From NCBI RefSeq assembly GCF_014635045.1, contig NZ_BMCF01000009.1, positions 1 through 64,000 on the forward strand: 64,000 bases of DNA, read 5' to 3'. Under the pieces are notes generated by a model. It was not told where the DNA came from. It saw nothing but the letters and a program-made list of their open reading frames with translations, and made no database searches. Position 1 is the stretch's first letter. Each line of letters begins with the position of its first letter. This document shows, piece after piece, positions 47,706 through 57,915 of this stretch. The stretch is from Staphylococcus nepalensis. Lineage in GTDB: Bacteria; Bacillota; Bacilli; Staphylococcales; Staphylococcaceae. The translations under genes and the position numbers were made by a program.

Positions 47706-48122
47706 TTAATGCCTAGTGTCGTGCGAGATTTGCATGATATCAAATAAAGACAATTTAACGATTTCGTTATTATGACATGCATGACCTTTTAACGTCATAT
47801 GAACCATATCTATATTTTTAATTTTCAGGATGGTATGTTCTAACCAACCATCTTGGTAATATTCTATGTGGATAAGTGTATTTTTATGTAAAGCATAGTG
47901 TAATTGACTATTGAGTTCATTTAATTGATCGTCTGATAAAATAGGGCGGTCAATTTTATTTTGATCTACGATATGCTGTTGTATAGCTTCAAATTGCTCA
48001 GGTAATGTAGCGAACGGGGCCCATTTAACCATACCACGCCCTTGTGGAATATTAGGGTTTAGTTTTTCTCTTGGAATTTTTCTGTAATCTGTTTCTTTAT
48101 TATTGTATTTATCTGAATGCAT
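47706..48122 (-). CDS. YolD-like protein
   Basis: A 138-aa member of the YolD-like family. Typical marks are GRGMVKWAPFATLPEQ near residue 30 and the C-terminal small beta domain ILKIKNIDMVHMTLKG. YolD-like proteins often accompany Y-family DNA polymerases (UvrX type) and may be linked to SOS functions, but no polymerase is adjacent here. The ATG at 48122 is preferred to a TTG one codon earlier because of GAGGTGAT upstream. Confidence 0.82.
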   Translation of the reverse strand: MHSDKYNNKETDYRKIPREKLNPNIPQGRGMVKWAPFATLPEQFEAIQQHIVDQNKIDRPILSDDQLNELNSQLHYALHKNTLIHIEYYQDGWLEHTILKIKNIDMVHMTLKGHACHNNEIVKLSLFDIMQISHDTRH

Positions 48123-48356
48123 CAAATCACCTCAATATCATAATAGAACATTCGTTCGTGTTTGTGCAAGTTATTCTTCAAAAATTTATAAATCTATTGT
48201 CAAAAGTAGGTAATAGGTAAATTTTCATTGAAAGTGGTATCATAAGTATGACAATGTTTTTCAACTAATGGAGACGGTTAAAGAAATGTTTAAAATGTAT
48301 CATGGAAAATGATAGGATGACATAAGCATTTGGTTTAATAAGCAAGGTGAGTTTTT

Positions 48357-48440
48357 ATGAAGAAACATTATTTAAACGATGTATATGCATGTTTATCAAT
48401 AAAAAACATTATATTGTCTTTTATTCGTAATATTTATTAA
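48357..48440 (+). CDS. possible 27-residue peptide
   Basis: AAGGTGAG lies 5 bases before an ATG with a 27-codon frame (MKKHYLNDVYACLSI, then KNIILSFIRNIY) ending 31 bases before the lactonase gene. A charged N terminus and a hydrophobic C terminus are visible. In such AT-rich DNA a frame of this length can occur by chance; only the ribosome site speaks for it. Confidence 0.25.
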   Translation: MKKHYLNDVYACLSIKNIILSFIRNIY

Positions 48441-48471
48441 AATGAAAGTATCATAATATGGAGGGGTTTAC

Positions 48472-49509
48472 ATGACAACAATAGGATATATTGGTTCATA
48501 TACAAAAAAAGAAGGTAAGGGCGTCTACCGCTTTGAATTAGATGAACAAACGGGGACGATTACTGAAGTGGAAACGGGTTATGAATTAGAAGCGTCGACA
48601 TATGTAAATCAACATGACGCTTTTTTATATGCTGTAACACGAGAAGGGGAAGATTGTGGCATTGCAAGTCTTAAAATAGGAGAAGATGGCAAACTCAGTC
48701 TTATCAATAAATGTTTAGCTTCCACAAAAGGTAGCGGATGTTATGTTTCAGTATCGCCAGATGGTAAATATGTTTTTGAAGCGGTTTATGGTGCAGGGCT
48801 TGCTCGTATCTATGAAGCAAATCCAATTACGGGTGAAGTGGTTCGTTTAATCCAAGAATTAGCACATGATTATCCTACAGGTCCTCTAGAAAGACAAGAG
48901 CAACCTCATGTTCATTATTTAGATACCACACCAGATGAACAGTATGTTGTAGCAATGGATTTAGGTACTGATAAGCTTATAACATATGAATTTGGTGAAG
49001 AAGGTTATAGCGAATATGCCGTATTTGACTTTGAACCAGGTGATGGACCAAGACATATTACATTTCATGAAAATGGTGAAATTGCTTATGTAGTTCATGA
49101 ATTATCTAATGTTGTAAGTGTTATGCAGTACAAGAATGGTGAATTTTCGGAAATTGAACGCCATGCAACGATTCCTGAAAATTTTGAAGGTGCTACAAAG
49201 TTAGCTGCGGTAAGATTATCTCATGATCAAAACTTCCTATATATTAGTAATAGAGGACATGACAGTATCGCAATTTTTAAAATAGGAGATAACGGAGCCA
49301 CAATTTCCTTAGTAGACATAGTGGCTAGTGGAGGAGTATTTCCCCGCGATTTTAATATTACTGAGACAGATGATTTCTTAGTTTGTGCACACCAAGAAGA
49401 TGGTTATGAGCTAACTGTATTTAAACGAGATAAAGTGACTGGAAAATTAGAAAAATCTGATGGTCAATACACTGCACCAGAAGGTGTTTGTGTTCAGTTT
49501 TTACAATAA
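48472..49509 (+). CDS. pgl: lactonase family protein (6-phosphogluconolactonase type)
   Basis: A 345-aa seven-bladed beta-propeller of the Pgl/YkgB lactonase family. Repeated blade motifs are seen ([50 protein letters not shown]). In E. coli and Bacillus such proteins hydrolyse 6-phosphogluconolactone in the pentose phosphate pathway; that reaction is inferred. GGAGGGG precedes the ATG. The gene is monocistronic. Confidence 0.87.
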   Translation: MTTIGYIGSYTKKEGKGVYRFELDEQTGTITEVETGYELEASTYVNQHDAFLYAVTREGEDCGIASLKIGEDGKLSLINKCLASTKGSGCYVSVSPDGKYVFEAVYGAGLARIYEANPITGEVVRLIQELAHDYPTGPLERQEQPHVHYLDTTPDEQYVVAMDLGTDKLITYEFGEEGYSEYAVFDFEPGDGPRHITFHENGEIAYVVHELSNVVSVMQYKNGEFSEIERHATIPENFEGATKLAAVRLSHDQNFLYISNRGHDSIAIFKIGDNGATISLVDIVASGGVFPRDFNITETDDFLVCAHQEDGYELTVFKRDKVTGKLEKSDGQYTAPEGVCVQFLQ

Positions 49510-49519
49510 TAAAAAATAT

Positions 49520-49557
49520 AAAAGTCCGAAAGCTAAATTTTAGTTTTCGGACTTTTA
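49520..49557. terminator. bidirectional terminator
   Basis: AAAAGTCCGAAA(A)CTAAA and its complement, ending in GGACTTTTATATTT, lie between convergent lactonase and aldehyde dehydrogenase genes. Confidence 0.85.
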
Positions 49558-49567
49558 TATTTTAATA

Positions 49568-50947
49568 TTATTTATTGAAAAAGGCTTTAATATACTTGAA
49601 TTTCCCTTTATAAGGTGGGAAAAGTAAGCTTGATTCAAGCCGTGTAGATTTAAAAATATATGATTTATCATGGCTAAATGTATCGAAAGTATACTTACCG
49701 TGATATTTTCCTATACCAGAAGCACCAACACCACCAAATGGTAAGTTTGGGTTTGCTAAATGCATTAAAGTATCGTTTATTGCGCCTCCACCAAAGGATA
49801 GTTCGTTTAAGACACGTTCTGAACTGTTTTCATCTTCGCTAAATAAATAAAGACTGAGCGGTTTAGGTTTAGTGCGTATTAAATCAATAGCTTCGTTAAA
49901 ATCGTCATAAGTTATAATTGGCAATAATGGACCGAAAATTTCATCATCCATAATTTTTGAATTGATGGTAATGCCGTCTAAAATAGTAGGTGCAATATAA
50001 TTTTCATCAGCATCTGTTTGACCGCCAAAACTTATTTCAGGTTTATGGATATTTAACAATTCACTTAAACGGTTAAAATGCTTCTCGTTTACAATACGGC
50101 CATAATCTGGGCTTTCCTGTATATTTTCTCCATAAAATTCAGTGATTGTTTTTGTTAACGCGCTAATGAGCTCATTTTTGACCTTACGATTTACAAGTAA
50201 GTAATCCGGTGCAACACAAGTTTGGCCTGCATTCGTAAATTTACCAAAGCTAATACGTTCACTTGCCACTTTGATATTAGCACTTTCGTCAATGATGGCC
50301 GGGGATTTTCCGCCGAGTTCTAAAGTAACAGGTGTTAAATGTTCACTTGCTGCCTTATAAACAATGCGGCCAACTTGTTCACTACCAGTAAAGAAAATAT
50401 AGTCAAAAGGTAATTGAAGTAAAGATTGTGTAGTTTCAGCGTTTCCCTGAATAATACTAATATACTCAGGGGCAAATGCATCTGTAATTATTTTCTCTAT
50501 TATTTCTGATACGTTTGGTGTGTATTCAGAAGGTTTGAGTATAACAGTATTACCAGCTGCAATAGCACCAATTAATGGTTCTATGAGCAATTGGAAAGGG
50601 TAGTTGAAAGGACCGATAATTAAGACTGTGCCATAAGGTTCCTTCATAATATAGCTTTTAGTAGGAAACATATATAATGGCGTATTTACTTGTTTGGTTT
50701 TTGACCAATTTTTAAGTTCTTTCCGAGCTAATTTAATACTTTTTAATGTATAACCAATTTCTGTTGCATATGTTTCTACTTTGTTTTTACCTAAATCTTT
50801 TTGAAAAGCTTCAAGTAATTCATTTTCATAGTTTTTAACACTTTTGCTTAACTGTTTAAGTTGTTTTTTTCTAAATTTAAGAGATTTAGTCTCATGAGTA
50901 TTAAAATATTGTTTACTATTGTGGAAAGTTTGTTCTATTAAATTCAA
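49568..50947 (-). CDS. aldehyde dehydrogenase family protein
   Basis: NAD(P)-dependent aldehyde dehydrogenase, 459 aa. The catalytic cysteine is in FGKFTNAGQTCVAPDY and the catalytic glutamate in VTLELGGKSPAI. FTGSEQVGRIVYKAA is the nucleotide-binding loop. A hydrophobic, basic C terminus (LLFPPYKGKFKYIKAFF) suggests membrane association, as in the fatty-aldehyde dehydrogenase branch. Long-chain aldehydes are therefore plausible substrates. The gene is monocistronic. Confidence 0.9.
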   Translation of the reverse strand: MNLIEQTFHNSKQYFNTHETKSLKFRKKQLKQLSKSVKNYENELLEAFQKDLGKNKVETYATEIGYTLKSIKLARKELKNWSKTKQVNTPLYMFPTKSYIMKEPYGTVLIIGPFNYPFQLLIEPLIGAIAAGNTVILKPSEYTPNVSEIIEKIITDAFAPEYISIIQGNAETTQSLLQLPFDYIFFTGSEQVGRIVYKAASEHLTPVTLELGGKSPAIIDESANIKVASERISFGKFTNAGQTCVAPDYLLVNRKVKNELISALTKTITEFYGENIQESPDYGRIVNEKHFNRLSELLNIHKPEISFGGQTDADENYIAPTILDGITINSKIMDDEIFGPLLPIITYDDFNEAIDLIRTKPKPLSLYLFSEDENSSERVLNELSFGGGAINDTLMHLANPNLPFGGVGASGIGKYHGKYTFDTFSHDKSYIFKSTRLESSLLFPPYKGKFKYIKAFFNK

Positions 50948-50998
50948 ATATTATTCCTCCTAGTATATTGGCGATTTAGATAGCTCAAAATAGTTGAT

Positions 50999-51034
50999 AA
51001 AAAACTGGAACATAACAATTATGTCCCAGTTTTG
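50999..51034 (-). terminator. terminator after ppaC
   Basis: On the minus strand AAAACTGGGACATAA-TTG-TTATGTTCCAGTTTT ends in a T run. The core (CTGGGACATAA) resembles another inverted repeat at 61057-61084. Confidence 0.85.
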
Positions 51035-51095
51035 CTGTTTAGTAAAATATTTAAGTTTTCAATTTAACATAGTTATTTAAAATTATTGTGTTGAA

Positions 51096-52022
51096 CTAAC
51101 TCAAAGCTTCCGTGATTTGTGGTACAACTTGTTTTTTACGTGATACAACACCTGGAAGGAAAGCGGTATTGTTTTCAAGTTGAACATTAAACGCAGAACC
51201 TACTTTATCTTTCTCTGCACCAACAACTAGAATTTTAGAGTCACTATTGATTATATCAGTTACAAGTAATACAAAAAGATCATACTTTTCATTTGTACTA
51301 ACTTCTAACATTTCTTTTTCTAATTCTTCTTGGCGTTCAAATACTTCGTTAATGTCTACAGTGTTAACTTGTCCAATACGTGTAATATAGTCACCCATGT
51401 TAAATGATTTTGCGTCCATATTTAATAGTTCAGTTGCAGTTTTATCAGTTGTAGAGGCTCCAGCTTTTAACATCTCTAAACCATACGCTTCTAAATCAAC
51501 ATTAGCAATTGATTTTAATGCTTCCGCAGCTTCAATATCTTCTTGTGTGCAAGTAGGAGACTTAAATAATAAGCTGTCTGAAATAATAGCAGAAATCATT
51601 AAACCAGCGATTTCTGGTTTAATTTCAAATCCACGTTCTTTATACATTTTGTATAAAATTGTTGCAGTACAACCTACTGGCTCAGCACGGTAGTATAAAG
51701 GTGCTGCAGTTTCAAAGTTAGAAATTCTGTGGTGGTCGACTACATGTTTGATTGATGCTTTATCGATTGTATCAGCACTTTGTTGGAATTCATTATGGTC
51801 CACTAAAATGACGTTTTGATCATTTAAGTCATCGCTTAATAATGCTGGCGTTGAAACTTTAAACTGATCTAATGCGTATTGTGTTTCAGGACCTATTTCA
51901 CCTAATCGAAAAGGTGTTGCCTCTGCGTTTCCTGTTTGTTGTTCAAAGTCTGCCATAATAATCGCTGATGAAATTGCATCTGTATCTGGATTTTTATGAC
52001 CGAAAATATAAGTTTTTGCCAT
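51096..52022 (-). CDS. ppaC: manganese-dependent inorganic pyrophosphatase
   Basis: Family II (DHH) pyrophosphatase, 308 aa. Metal-binding motifs are GHKNPDTDAISSA near residue 8, LVDHNEFQQ near 75 and VVDHHRISNF near 97. The C-terminal DHHA2 domain holds VVSRKKQVVPQI. It drives biosynthesis by removing pyrophosphate. The nicotinamidase-like gene lies 55 bases upstream in the same direction and may share a transcript. Confidence 0.95.
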   Translation of the reverse strand: MAKTYIFGHKNPDTDAISSAIIMADFEQQTGNAEATPFRLGEIGPETQYALDQFKVSTPALLSDDLNDQNVILVDHNEFQQSADTIDKASIKHVVDHHRISNFETAAPLYYRAEPVGCTATILYKMYKERGFEIKPEIAGLMISAIISDSLLFKSPTCTQEDIEAAEALKSIANVDLEAYGLEMLKAGASTTDKTATELLNMDAKSFNMGDYITRIGQVNTVDINEVFERQEELEKEMLEVSTNEKYDLFVLLVTDIINSDSKILVVGAEKDKVGSAFNVQLENNTAFLPGVVSRKKQVVPQITEALS

Positions 52023-52076
52023 GTTTAAATTCTCCTTATTTTATATTTAGTTATATTTTATCATGATTTTGTATTG

Positions 52077-52628
52077 TTATTCTACTTCAGCACCTAGAGA
52101 ATTTTTAAAGTGGTCTAAAGCCCATTGATGGCCCGTTGGATTAAACGACGCCACGCCTTTATGAGAGATTGAAATAGAATATCCTAAATTATATGCAGTA
52201 ATAGCAGTATGGAGTACGCAAATGTCGGTACACACACCGACAATTTCTAAATGTGTAATGTTTCTTTCGCGTAACATAATATCTAATGGCGTACCACAAA
52301 AAGAATCATAACGTGTTTTATCTAAATAATGTACATGATCGTTAAACAGGATATTTTGATAAATATCATTTACTTTGCCATAAAGTTCTCTTCCTGTAGT
52401 ATCTATTATATTATGAGGAGGGAAAAGTTTGTTTTCTGGATGATACGTATTTTCTTCATAATGTAAATCCATAAGGAAAAAAATATTAGCTTGTTTATTG
52501 TTATAAGCTTCAATTCTTTCGATAATATAATTTTCAATTTGTTGACCAGGAAGGCCACAAGTTAATTTACCATTATCAGCCACAAAATCATTTGAATAGT
52601 CGACAATGATAAGTGCGCTATTTTTCAT
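52077..52628 (-). CDS. pncA: nicotinamidase/isochorismatase-family hydrolase
   Basis: A 183-aa cysteine hydrolase. Catalytic Asp10 (IIVDYSNDF), a lysine in LDKTRYDSF and a cysteine in VGVCTDICVLHTA make the triad. Metal ligands appear in MDLHYEENTYHPENKLFPPH. This combination is typical of nicotinamidase, which turns nicotinamide into nicotinate, the substrate of PncB encoded 5 kb downstream. The ATG at 52628 follows GGGAGTG; a TTG six codons earlier is less likely. Confidence 0.9.
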   Translation of the reverse strand: MKNSALIIVDYSNDFVADNGKLTCGLPGQQIENYIIERIEAYNNKQANIFFLMDLHYEENTYHPENKLFPPHNIIDTTGRELYGKVNDIYQNILFNDHVHYLDKTRYDSFCGTPLDIMLRERNITHLEIVGVCTDICVLHTAITAYNLGYSISISHKGVASFNPTGHQWALDHFKNSLGAEVE

Positions 52629-52766
52629 ATTATGTAACACTCCCAAAATTTTAGATTACAGCCATTATATCTTAAGTAGTTAAATCAATAAAGATGCAAA
52701 TAAAGCGTTTAAGAAACTTTGTATTAGTTTATTATAGAGTATGAAATTGAGAAGGAAGGTGGATTA

Positions 52767-53855
52767 ATGCGGATTAATGCTAAACAATTTGGTTTGAAAG
52801 GAAAGGACAAACGAGCAGATACACGTGCAATGCAAAAAGCATTAAAATATGCTAAAAAACACAAACATACTACAATCTATGTCCCTAAAGGGGAGTATCA
52901 TATACATAGACCACTGGTAATATATGATTCCACGACCTTAATACTGGATGATGAAGCGGTATTAAAAAGAGTAGGTAAAGATACATTATTGAAAAATGGA
53001 AACTGGTTAAAATCTTATTATGGATATGATGGTAATGGGCATATACATATTGCTGGAGGTACATTTGATATGAATGGGTATCAATATCCGTATAACAATA
53101 CTGCAATGTGTATGGGGCACGCAGAAGATATTCAAATCATAAACGTCACATTTAAAGATGTGGTTGGGGGTCACGCACTTGATGCATGTGGAATCAACGG
53201 TTTATATATCAATAGATGTCAATTCCTAGGATTTAATGATAATAATGGTACACGCCCATTTTCTGAAGCGGTACAACTAGATATCCAAGTAAAAGGCGCT
53301 TTTCCTAAGTTTGGCGCTACTGATGGGACAATAACTAAAAATGTAGTGATTGAAAATTGCTATTTTGGAGGTTCTAAAACGCCTCATATGGATGCATGGA
53401 ACAGGGCGATTGGCTCTCATGCAAGCAGGTATAATCAATTTTACGAAAATATTCATATTCGATTTAATACGTTTGAAGGCATGAACCAATACGCGCTCAC
53501 ACCTTTAAAATCTAAAGATATATTTGTGCATCATAATGTATTTAAAAATTGCGTGGGCGGTTTACGTTTTTTAGCAGTCAAAGATGGCAAAAATGCACAA
53601 GATCTCAAAGGGAATGTAAGGCCGACGCAAGCAGGAAAGAATTTATATATTTATCGTAACCAATTTTTGGGTTATATGGCTAAAGATGCAATTCGTATCC
53701 AAAGTTACAATAATATAAAGCACAATCGTGTTTTAATCGCTCAAAATAACTTTGGTTATAGTCATCAAACCTTATATTTGAAAGATATACAGAACTTGCA
53801 ACTTTTAAGTCAAGGAAATATAAAAATTAAAAAAGTGAATGTGAAATCAATTTAA
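52767..53855 (+). CDS. right-handed parallel beta-helix protein (pectate lyase-like fold)
   Basis: A 362-aa protein. The start (MRINAKQFGLKGKDKRADTR) is the catalytic-domain entry seen in GH28 and pectate-lyase-like proteins. Repeats such as IHIAGGTFDMNG, IQIINVTFKDV, LYINRCQFLGF and IVIENCYFGG stack as a beta-helix. No signal peptide is visible, so it appears cytoplasmic unless released otherwise. Sugar-polymer cleavage is likely from the fold, but the substrate is unknown. A strong GGAAGG site precedes the ATG. Confidence 0.8.
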   Translation: MRINAKQFGLKGKDKRADTRAMQKALKYAKKHKHTTIYVPKGEYHIHRPLVIYDSTTLILDDEAVLKRVGKDTLLKNGNWLKSYYGYDGNGHIHIAGGTFDMNGYQYPYNNTAMCMGHAEDIQIINVTFKDVVGGHALDACGINGLYINRCQFLGFNDNNGTRPFSEAVQLDIQVKGAFPKFGATDGTITKNVVIENCYFGGSKTPHMDAWNRAIGSHASRYNQFYENIHIRFNTFEGMNQYALTPLKSKDIFVHHNVFKNCVGGLRFLAVKDGKNAQDLKGNVRPTQAGKNLYIYRNQFLGYMAKDAIRIQSYNNIKHNRVLIAQNNFGYSHQTLYLKDIQNLQLLSQGNIKIKKVNVKSI

Positions 53856-53985
53856 ACGTCGCTTAGTTTCACATTTCTGAGTTAAAACATTAATATATAA
53901 TATTGAAATCTAATTAGAATTATATTATGTTATAGAGTGATAATTTAAGAAAATTCAGAAAACATCTGAAATAAGGGGGAACATT

Positions 53986-55545
53986 ATGAGTGATAAAAGC
54001 AAAGGGGAAATGAGACGTTCTCAGTATTTAACTTTCTTTTCTAAAGACAAAGAAAAGAAACCGTATAATGCAGGGCAATTTGTAGGTTTAATTTTAGGAC
54101 CGCTACTATTTATTTTAACATTATTGATTTTTCAGCCTGAAAATTTATCAAATAAAGGTGTTTTCGTGCTTGCTATTACAATTTGGATTGCTATTTGGTG
54201 GATTACTGAAGCGATTCCGATTGCAGCAACTAGTTTATTGCCACTCGTTTTATTACCTGTTGGTCATGTGCTCAGTCCAGAAGAAGTATCTGCTCAATAT
54301 GGCAACGATATTATATTCTTATTCTTAGGTGGGTTTATTTTAGCGATCGCTATGGAAAGATGGAATTTACATACACGTGTAGCTTTAACAATTATTAGTA
54401 TTTTAGGCACAAGCACAGGGAAAATATTGTTAGGATTTATGATTGCAACGGGCTTTTTATCTATGTTTGTTTCAAATACAGCAGCGGTTATGATTATGAT
54501 TCCAATTGGCTTGGCAATTATTAAAGAGGCTAATGAGTTAAAAGGTGAACAAATGAATGCCACGAGCATTAGTAAATTCGAACAATCTATGGTGTTAGCT
54601 ATTGGTTATGCGGGTACGATAGGTGGTTTAGGTACACTTATTGGGACACCGCCACTCATTATTTTAAAAGGGCAATATCAATCAGCTTTTGGTGAAGAAA
54701 TCAGTTTTGCTAAATGGATGATAATTGGTGTGCCAACCGTTATTATATTACTTGTTTTAGTGTGGCTATATTTGCGCTATGTCGCTTTCAAACATGATAT
54801 GAAAGAATTACCAGGCGGTCAAAATTTAATTAGAAAAAAACTAGATGAATTAGGTAAAATGAAATATGAAGAAAAAGTAGTTCAAGCTGTTTTTATTTTA
54901 GCCAGCTTATTATGGATCAGCAGAGAGTTTTTATTGAAAAATTGGTCGCTTACTTCAGAAGTAGCGGACGGTACGATTGCAATGTTTATTGCTGTTTTGT
55001 TATTTTTGATACCTGCTAAAAATAAAGAACAACATACCCGTATTATTGATTGGAATGTTGCTAAGGATTTACCGTGGGGCGTGTTAATTCTCTTTGGTGG
55101 TGGTTTAGCACTTGCTAAAGGTATTTCTGAAAGTGGCTTAGCGAAATGGTTAGGCGAGCAATTAAAGCTAATCGAAGGTGTGAGCCCGTTAATTATAGTG
55201 CTTGTGATTACAATATTTGTGCTGTTTTTAACAGAAATTACTTCCAATACTGCGACTGCAACTATGATTTTACCAATACTTGCTACATTGTCTGTCGCTG
55301 TAAATGTGCATCCACTATTACTGATGGTCCCAGCAGCGATGGCAGCTAACTGTGCGTACATGCTGCCAGTTGGAACACCGCCAAACGCAATTGTCTTCGG
55401 TACTGGAAAAATCAGTATTAAAAAAATGGCATCAGTTGGTTTTTGGGTCAACATATTAAGTATTGTTATTATCGTGTTAGTTGTTTATTTCTTAGTGCCT
55501 CCAGTATTAGGTATAGATGTAACCAAACCATTACCATTAAAATAA
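53986..55545 (+). CDS. sdcS: sodium-dependent dicarboxylate transporter (DASS family)
   Basis: A 519-aa transporter with about eleven hydrophobic helices. It matches the divalent anion:Na+ symporter family, with SNTAAVMIMIPI in the first half, TSNTATATMILPI in the second (the two SNT substrate motifs), and GTPPNAIVFGTGKI near the C terminus. S. aureus SdcS imports succinate, malate and fumarate with sodium; the same is inferred. GGGGG lies before the ATG. The gene is monocistronic, with a terminator at 55586. Confidence 0.92.
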   Translation: MSDKSKGEMRRSQYLTFFSKDKEKKPYNAGQFVGLILGPLLFILTLLIFQPENLSNKGVFVLAITIWIAIWWITEAIPIAATSLLPLVLLPVGHVLSPEEVSAQYGNDIIFLFLGGFILAIAMERWNLHTRVALTIISILGTSTGKILLGFMIATGFLSMFVSNTAAVMIMIPIGLAIIKEANELKGEQMNATSISKFEQSMVLAIGYAGTIGGLGTLIGTPPLIILKGQYQSAFGEEISFAKWMIIGVPTVIILLVLVWLYLRYVAFKHDMKELPGGQNLIRKKLDELGKMKYEEKVVQAVFILASLLWISREFLLKNWSLTSEVADGTIAMFIAVLLFLIPAKNKEQHTRIIDWNVAKDLPWGVLILFGGGLALAKGISESGLAKWLGEQLKLIEGVSPLIIVLVITIFVLFLTEITSNTATATMILPILATLSVAVNVHPLLLMVPAAMAANCAYMLPVGTPPNAIVFGTGKISIKKMASVGFWVNILSIVIIVLVVYFLVPPVLGIDVTKPLPLK

Positions 55546-55585
55546 ATCGCATTTTTATAAAATAACGGTGTTACGCCAACCTAAC

Positions 55586-55615
55586 AAAAAGAGACCCAGT
55601 GGGGTCTCTTTTTTT
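55586..55615 (+). terminator. terminator after sdcS
   Basis: AAAAAGAGACCC-AGTG-GGGTCTCTTTTTTT, a strong symmetrical hairpin. Confidence 0.92.
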
Positions 55616-55751
55616 ATGCAAAAGTATTTTAGTTTAAGAGAATTACATAAGCTAAAAATGATGTATAAGTGCTACTAATTTAAAAAGTAGGTGTACATGC
55701 CTAAGGCACCGTTTTTGTGTCTCGGTCTTCCTTTATAGGAGCTATTTTGTA

Positions 55752-56561
55752 TTAAGCGTGCCCTAATTTATTAAATGATCCAATCACAGTGACTTGAAAG
55801 TCTAATGTATTTAAGATTTTGATCACTTTTGATAAATCTTCAGTTAATCCAGTATCTGCTTGTACAAAAAAGTGGTACATACCTAATTGTGTTTTTAAAG
55901 GTCTGGATTCAATCCAAGATAAGTTGATATTGAAAAGGACAAACGTGTTTAAAATACTCGCCAACAAACCTGGTTTATCATATTGTGGTGTGATTAATAG
56001 CATGGTATCACTGGCGTTATCTAAATGTTGTGGTTGATTGCTGACTACTAAGAAACGCGTGACATTATGAGGAAAATCTTGAATATTTTGTTCAATAGGT
56101 TGAAAACCGTAAGTCTCTCCGCTACCTAAAGGCGCTATAGCGCCAACATGATTAGTGATTTTTTCTAAACTCTGTATTGTGCTATCTACATAATCATATG
56201 TGAAATCGTGTTGTTGAATATATTTGCTAGTTTGACTAATTGCAGGTCCTATGGAATACACTTTAGAAATATCGTTTACTGTAGCATTTTCTAATCCATA
56301 TAAAGCAAATTGAATATCTAAATGAATTTCTCCTTGAGCATAAATATTTTGTTGTGTTAAGGCGTCAGCAACAATGTTTATAGTGCCTTCAATTGAGTTT
56401 TCTATTGGTACTACAGCGATACTATTATCATCTTCTGATACAGAAGCAACCACTTCATATAAATTTGATTTTGAAACATATTCAATTTCTGAATCAGATT
56501 TATATTTTTGTGCAGCTAAATATGAAAAAGTACCTTTTGGTCCTAAATAATATAATTTCAT
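55752..56561 (-). CDS. pheA: prephenate dehydratase
   Basis: Makes phenylpyruvate for phenylalanine synthesis, 269 aa. The periplasmic-binding-like catalytic domain starts YYLGPKGTFSYLAAQ. The catalytic VTRFLVV motif is near residue 170. A C-terminal ACT domain (KPGLLASILNTFVLFNINLSWIESRPLK) binds phenylalanine for feedback. It lies 41 bases downstream of nos in the same direction, the usual staphylococcal nos-pheA order. Confidence 0.95.
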   Translation of the reverse strand: MKLYYLGPKGTFSYLAAQKYKSDSEIEYVSKSNLYEVVASVSEDDNSIAVVPIENSIEGTINIVADALTQQNIYAQGEIHLDIQFALYGLENATVNDISKVYSIGPAISQTSKYIQQHDFTYDYVDSTIQSLEKITNHVGAIAPLGSGETYGFQPIEQNIQDFPHNVTRFLVVSNQPQHLDNASDTMLLITPQYDKPGLLASILNTFVLFNINLSWIESRPLKTQLGMYHFFVQADTGLTEDLSKVIKILNTLDFQVTVIGSFNKLGHA

Positions 56562-56602
56562 TTGACGTTACCCCTTATTAAGATATGTGTAATTTTAAAG
56601 TG

Positions 56603-57670
56603 TTAATGGAAGGGACAGCCTGTAGTAGATGATTGTTTTTTGTAAAAGAAGTTAGGATCTCTTATCTCATTTTTATATCCATGATGATAATTAGATACAA
56701 GTGTAGGAGATAATGGGGGCGCCAACCAAGACCATTTACCAGTAACTATTCTTCCATGTTTTTGTTCATTTTTTTCAAATCTTTCAAATTGTTTTGACGC
56801 AGTTAAATGATCAACCATTGAAACACCTTCGTTTTTAAATGAATGATATACTGCATAATTCAATTCGACTAATGTTCTGTCTTTATTGAAAGAATTATTC
56901 TTTAGTGTATCAAATTCAAATGCTTCTGCAATAGTTTCTAATAAATTATATCGATATGAATCCGTAAAGTTACGCACGGCAATTTCATTTACCATATACC
57001 AACCATTAAATGGGGCAGTCGGATATGTCACACCCCCAATTTTCAAGTCCATACTAGATATGATAGGGACTGCATACCATTTTAAACCAAGTTCTTTTAA
57101 TTTTGGAAACTGCTCATGAGTGATAGGTACTTCTTTAATTAACTCAGGATTATAATTATGAAACTTTAATTTGTCTCCAGGCATTTGATAAATTAATGGT
57201 AAAATATCAAAATGAGTATGTTTGCTCTCCCATCCTAGATATTCCGCTAATTGTGTAACTTTCCTTTCAGCTGGATCGCCAACATCTTCATATCCAGCAT
57301 ATCTTATAAGTTGATTATTAAAAATTTGGGGTGGATGATGAGATGAAAAAATTGTAATATATGGCTTTATTTTACCTTTATTTGTAGCAATTTGAATATG
57401 GCTTTCAATTGTGTCAATAAATTCATTTTCAGTTTGGATGTGCCTTGCATCATTTACTGTTAAAGCGTCCCAAAAAGCACGGCCAATACAACGATTGGAA
57501 TTTCTCCAAGCCATTTTAGCACCATAAATAAGTTCTTCATTTGTATGTTCATACGTGCCTGTGGCATTAATTTGTTTCTCAATTTGATAAATGCGTTTTG
57601 ATATACTATCTTCATTATAATTTAGTTCTCTATACATCGTTTTAACAAAAGATTTAGCTTCGTTTAACAT
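56603..57670 (-). CDS. nos: nitric oxide synthase oxygenase
   Basis: Bacterial NOS, 355 aa, oxygenase domain only; a separate reductase must supply electrons. The haem-thiolate ligand is Cys61 in [14 protein letters not shown]. The arginine-binding glutamate lies in [14 protein letters not shown], and WKWYAVP-like [18 protein letters not shown] is also present. It makes nitric oxide from arginine and is linked in S. aureus to protection from oxidative stress and host attack. GAGGTG precedes the ATG. Confidence 0.96.
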   Translation of the reverse strand: MLNEAKSFVKTMYRELNYNEDSISKRIYQIEKQINATGTYEHTNEELIYGAKMAWRNSNRCIGRAFWDALTVNDARHIQTENEFIDTIESHIQIATNKGKIKPYITIFSSHHPPQIFNNQLIRYAGYEDVGDPAERKVTQLAEYLGWESKHTHFDILPLIYQMPGDKLKFHNYNPELIKEVPITHEQFPKLKELGLKWYAVPIISSMDLKIGGVTYPTAPFNGWYMVNEIAVRNFTDSYRYNLLETIAEAFEFDTLKNNSFNKDRTLVELNYAVYHSFKNEGVSMVDHLTASKQFERFEKNEQKHGRIVTGKWSWLAPPLSPTLVSNYHHGYKNEIRDPNFFYKKQSSTTGCPFH

Positions 57671-57915
57671 ATAAACACCTCATAACATATTATACGGTAT
57701 TTTGTATATTTTTAATCCTTACTAAAATAATTGTCACTATTTTGTCGCTACTATTTGAAAAAATGTAAAAACTATCATTATGAATAACTAATGATTTATA
57801 AATGTAAATACCCCTACAAAAACGTTGTATTTATATACACATATATATTTGTTTCAGATATAAACGATTATTATTTTGTGTTAAACTAATGAAAAAGCCG
57901 ATTGGAGAGATAGCG

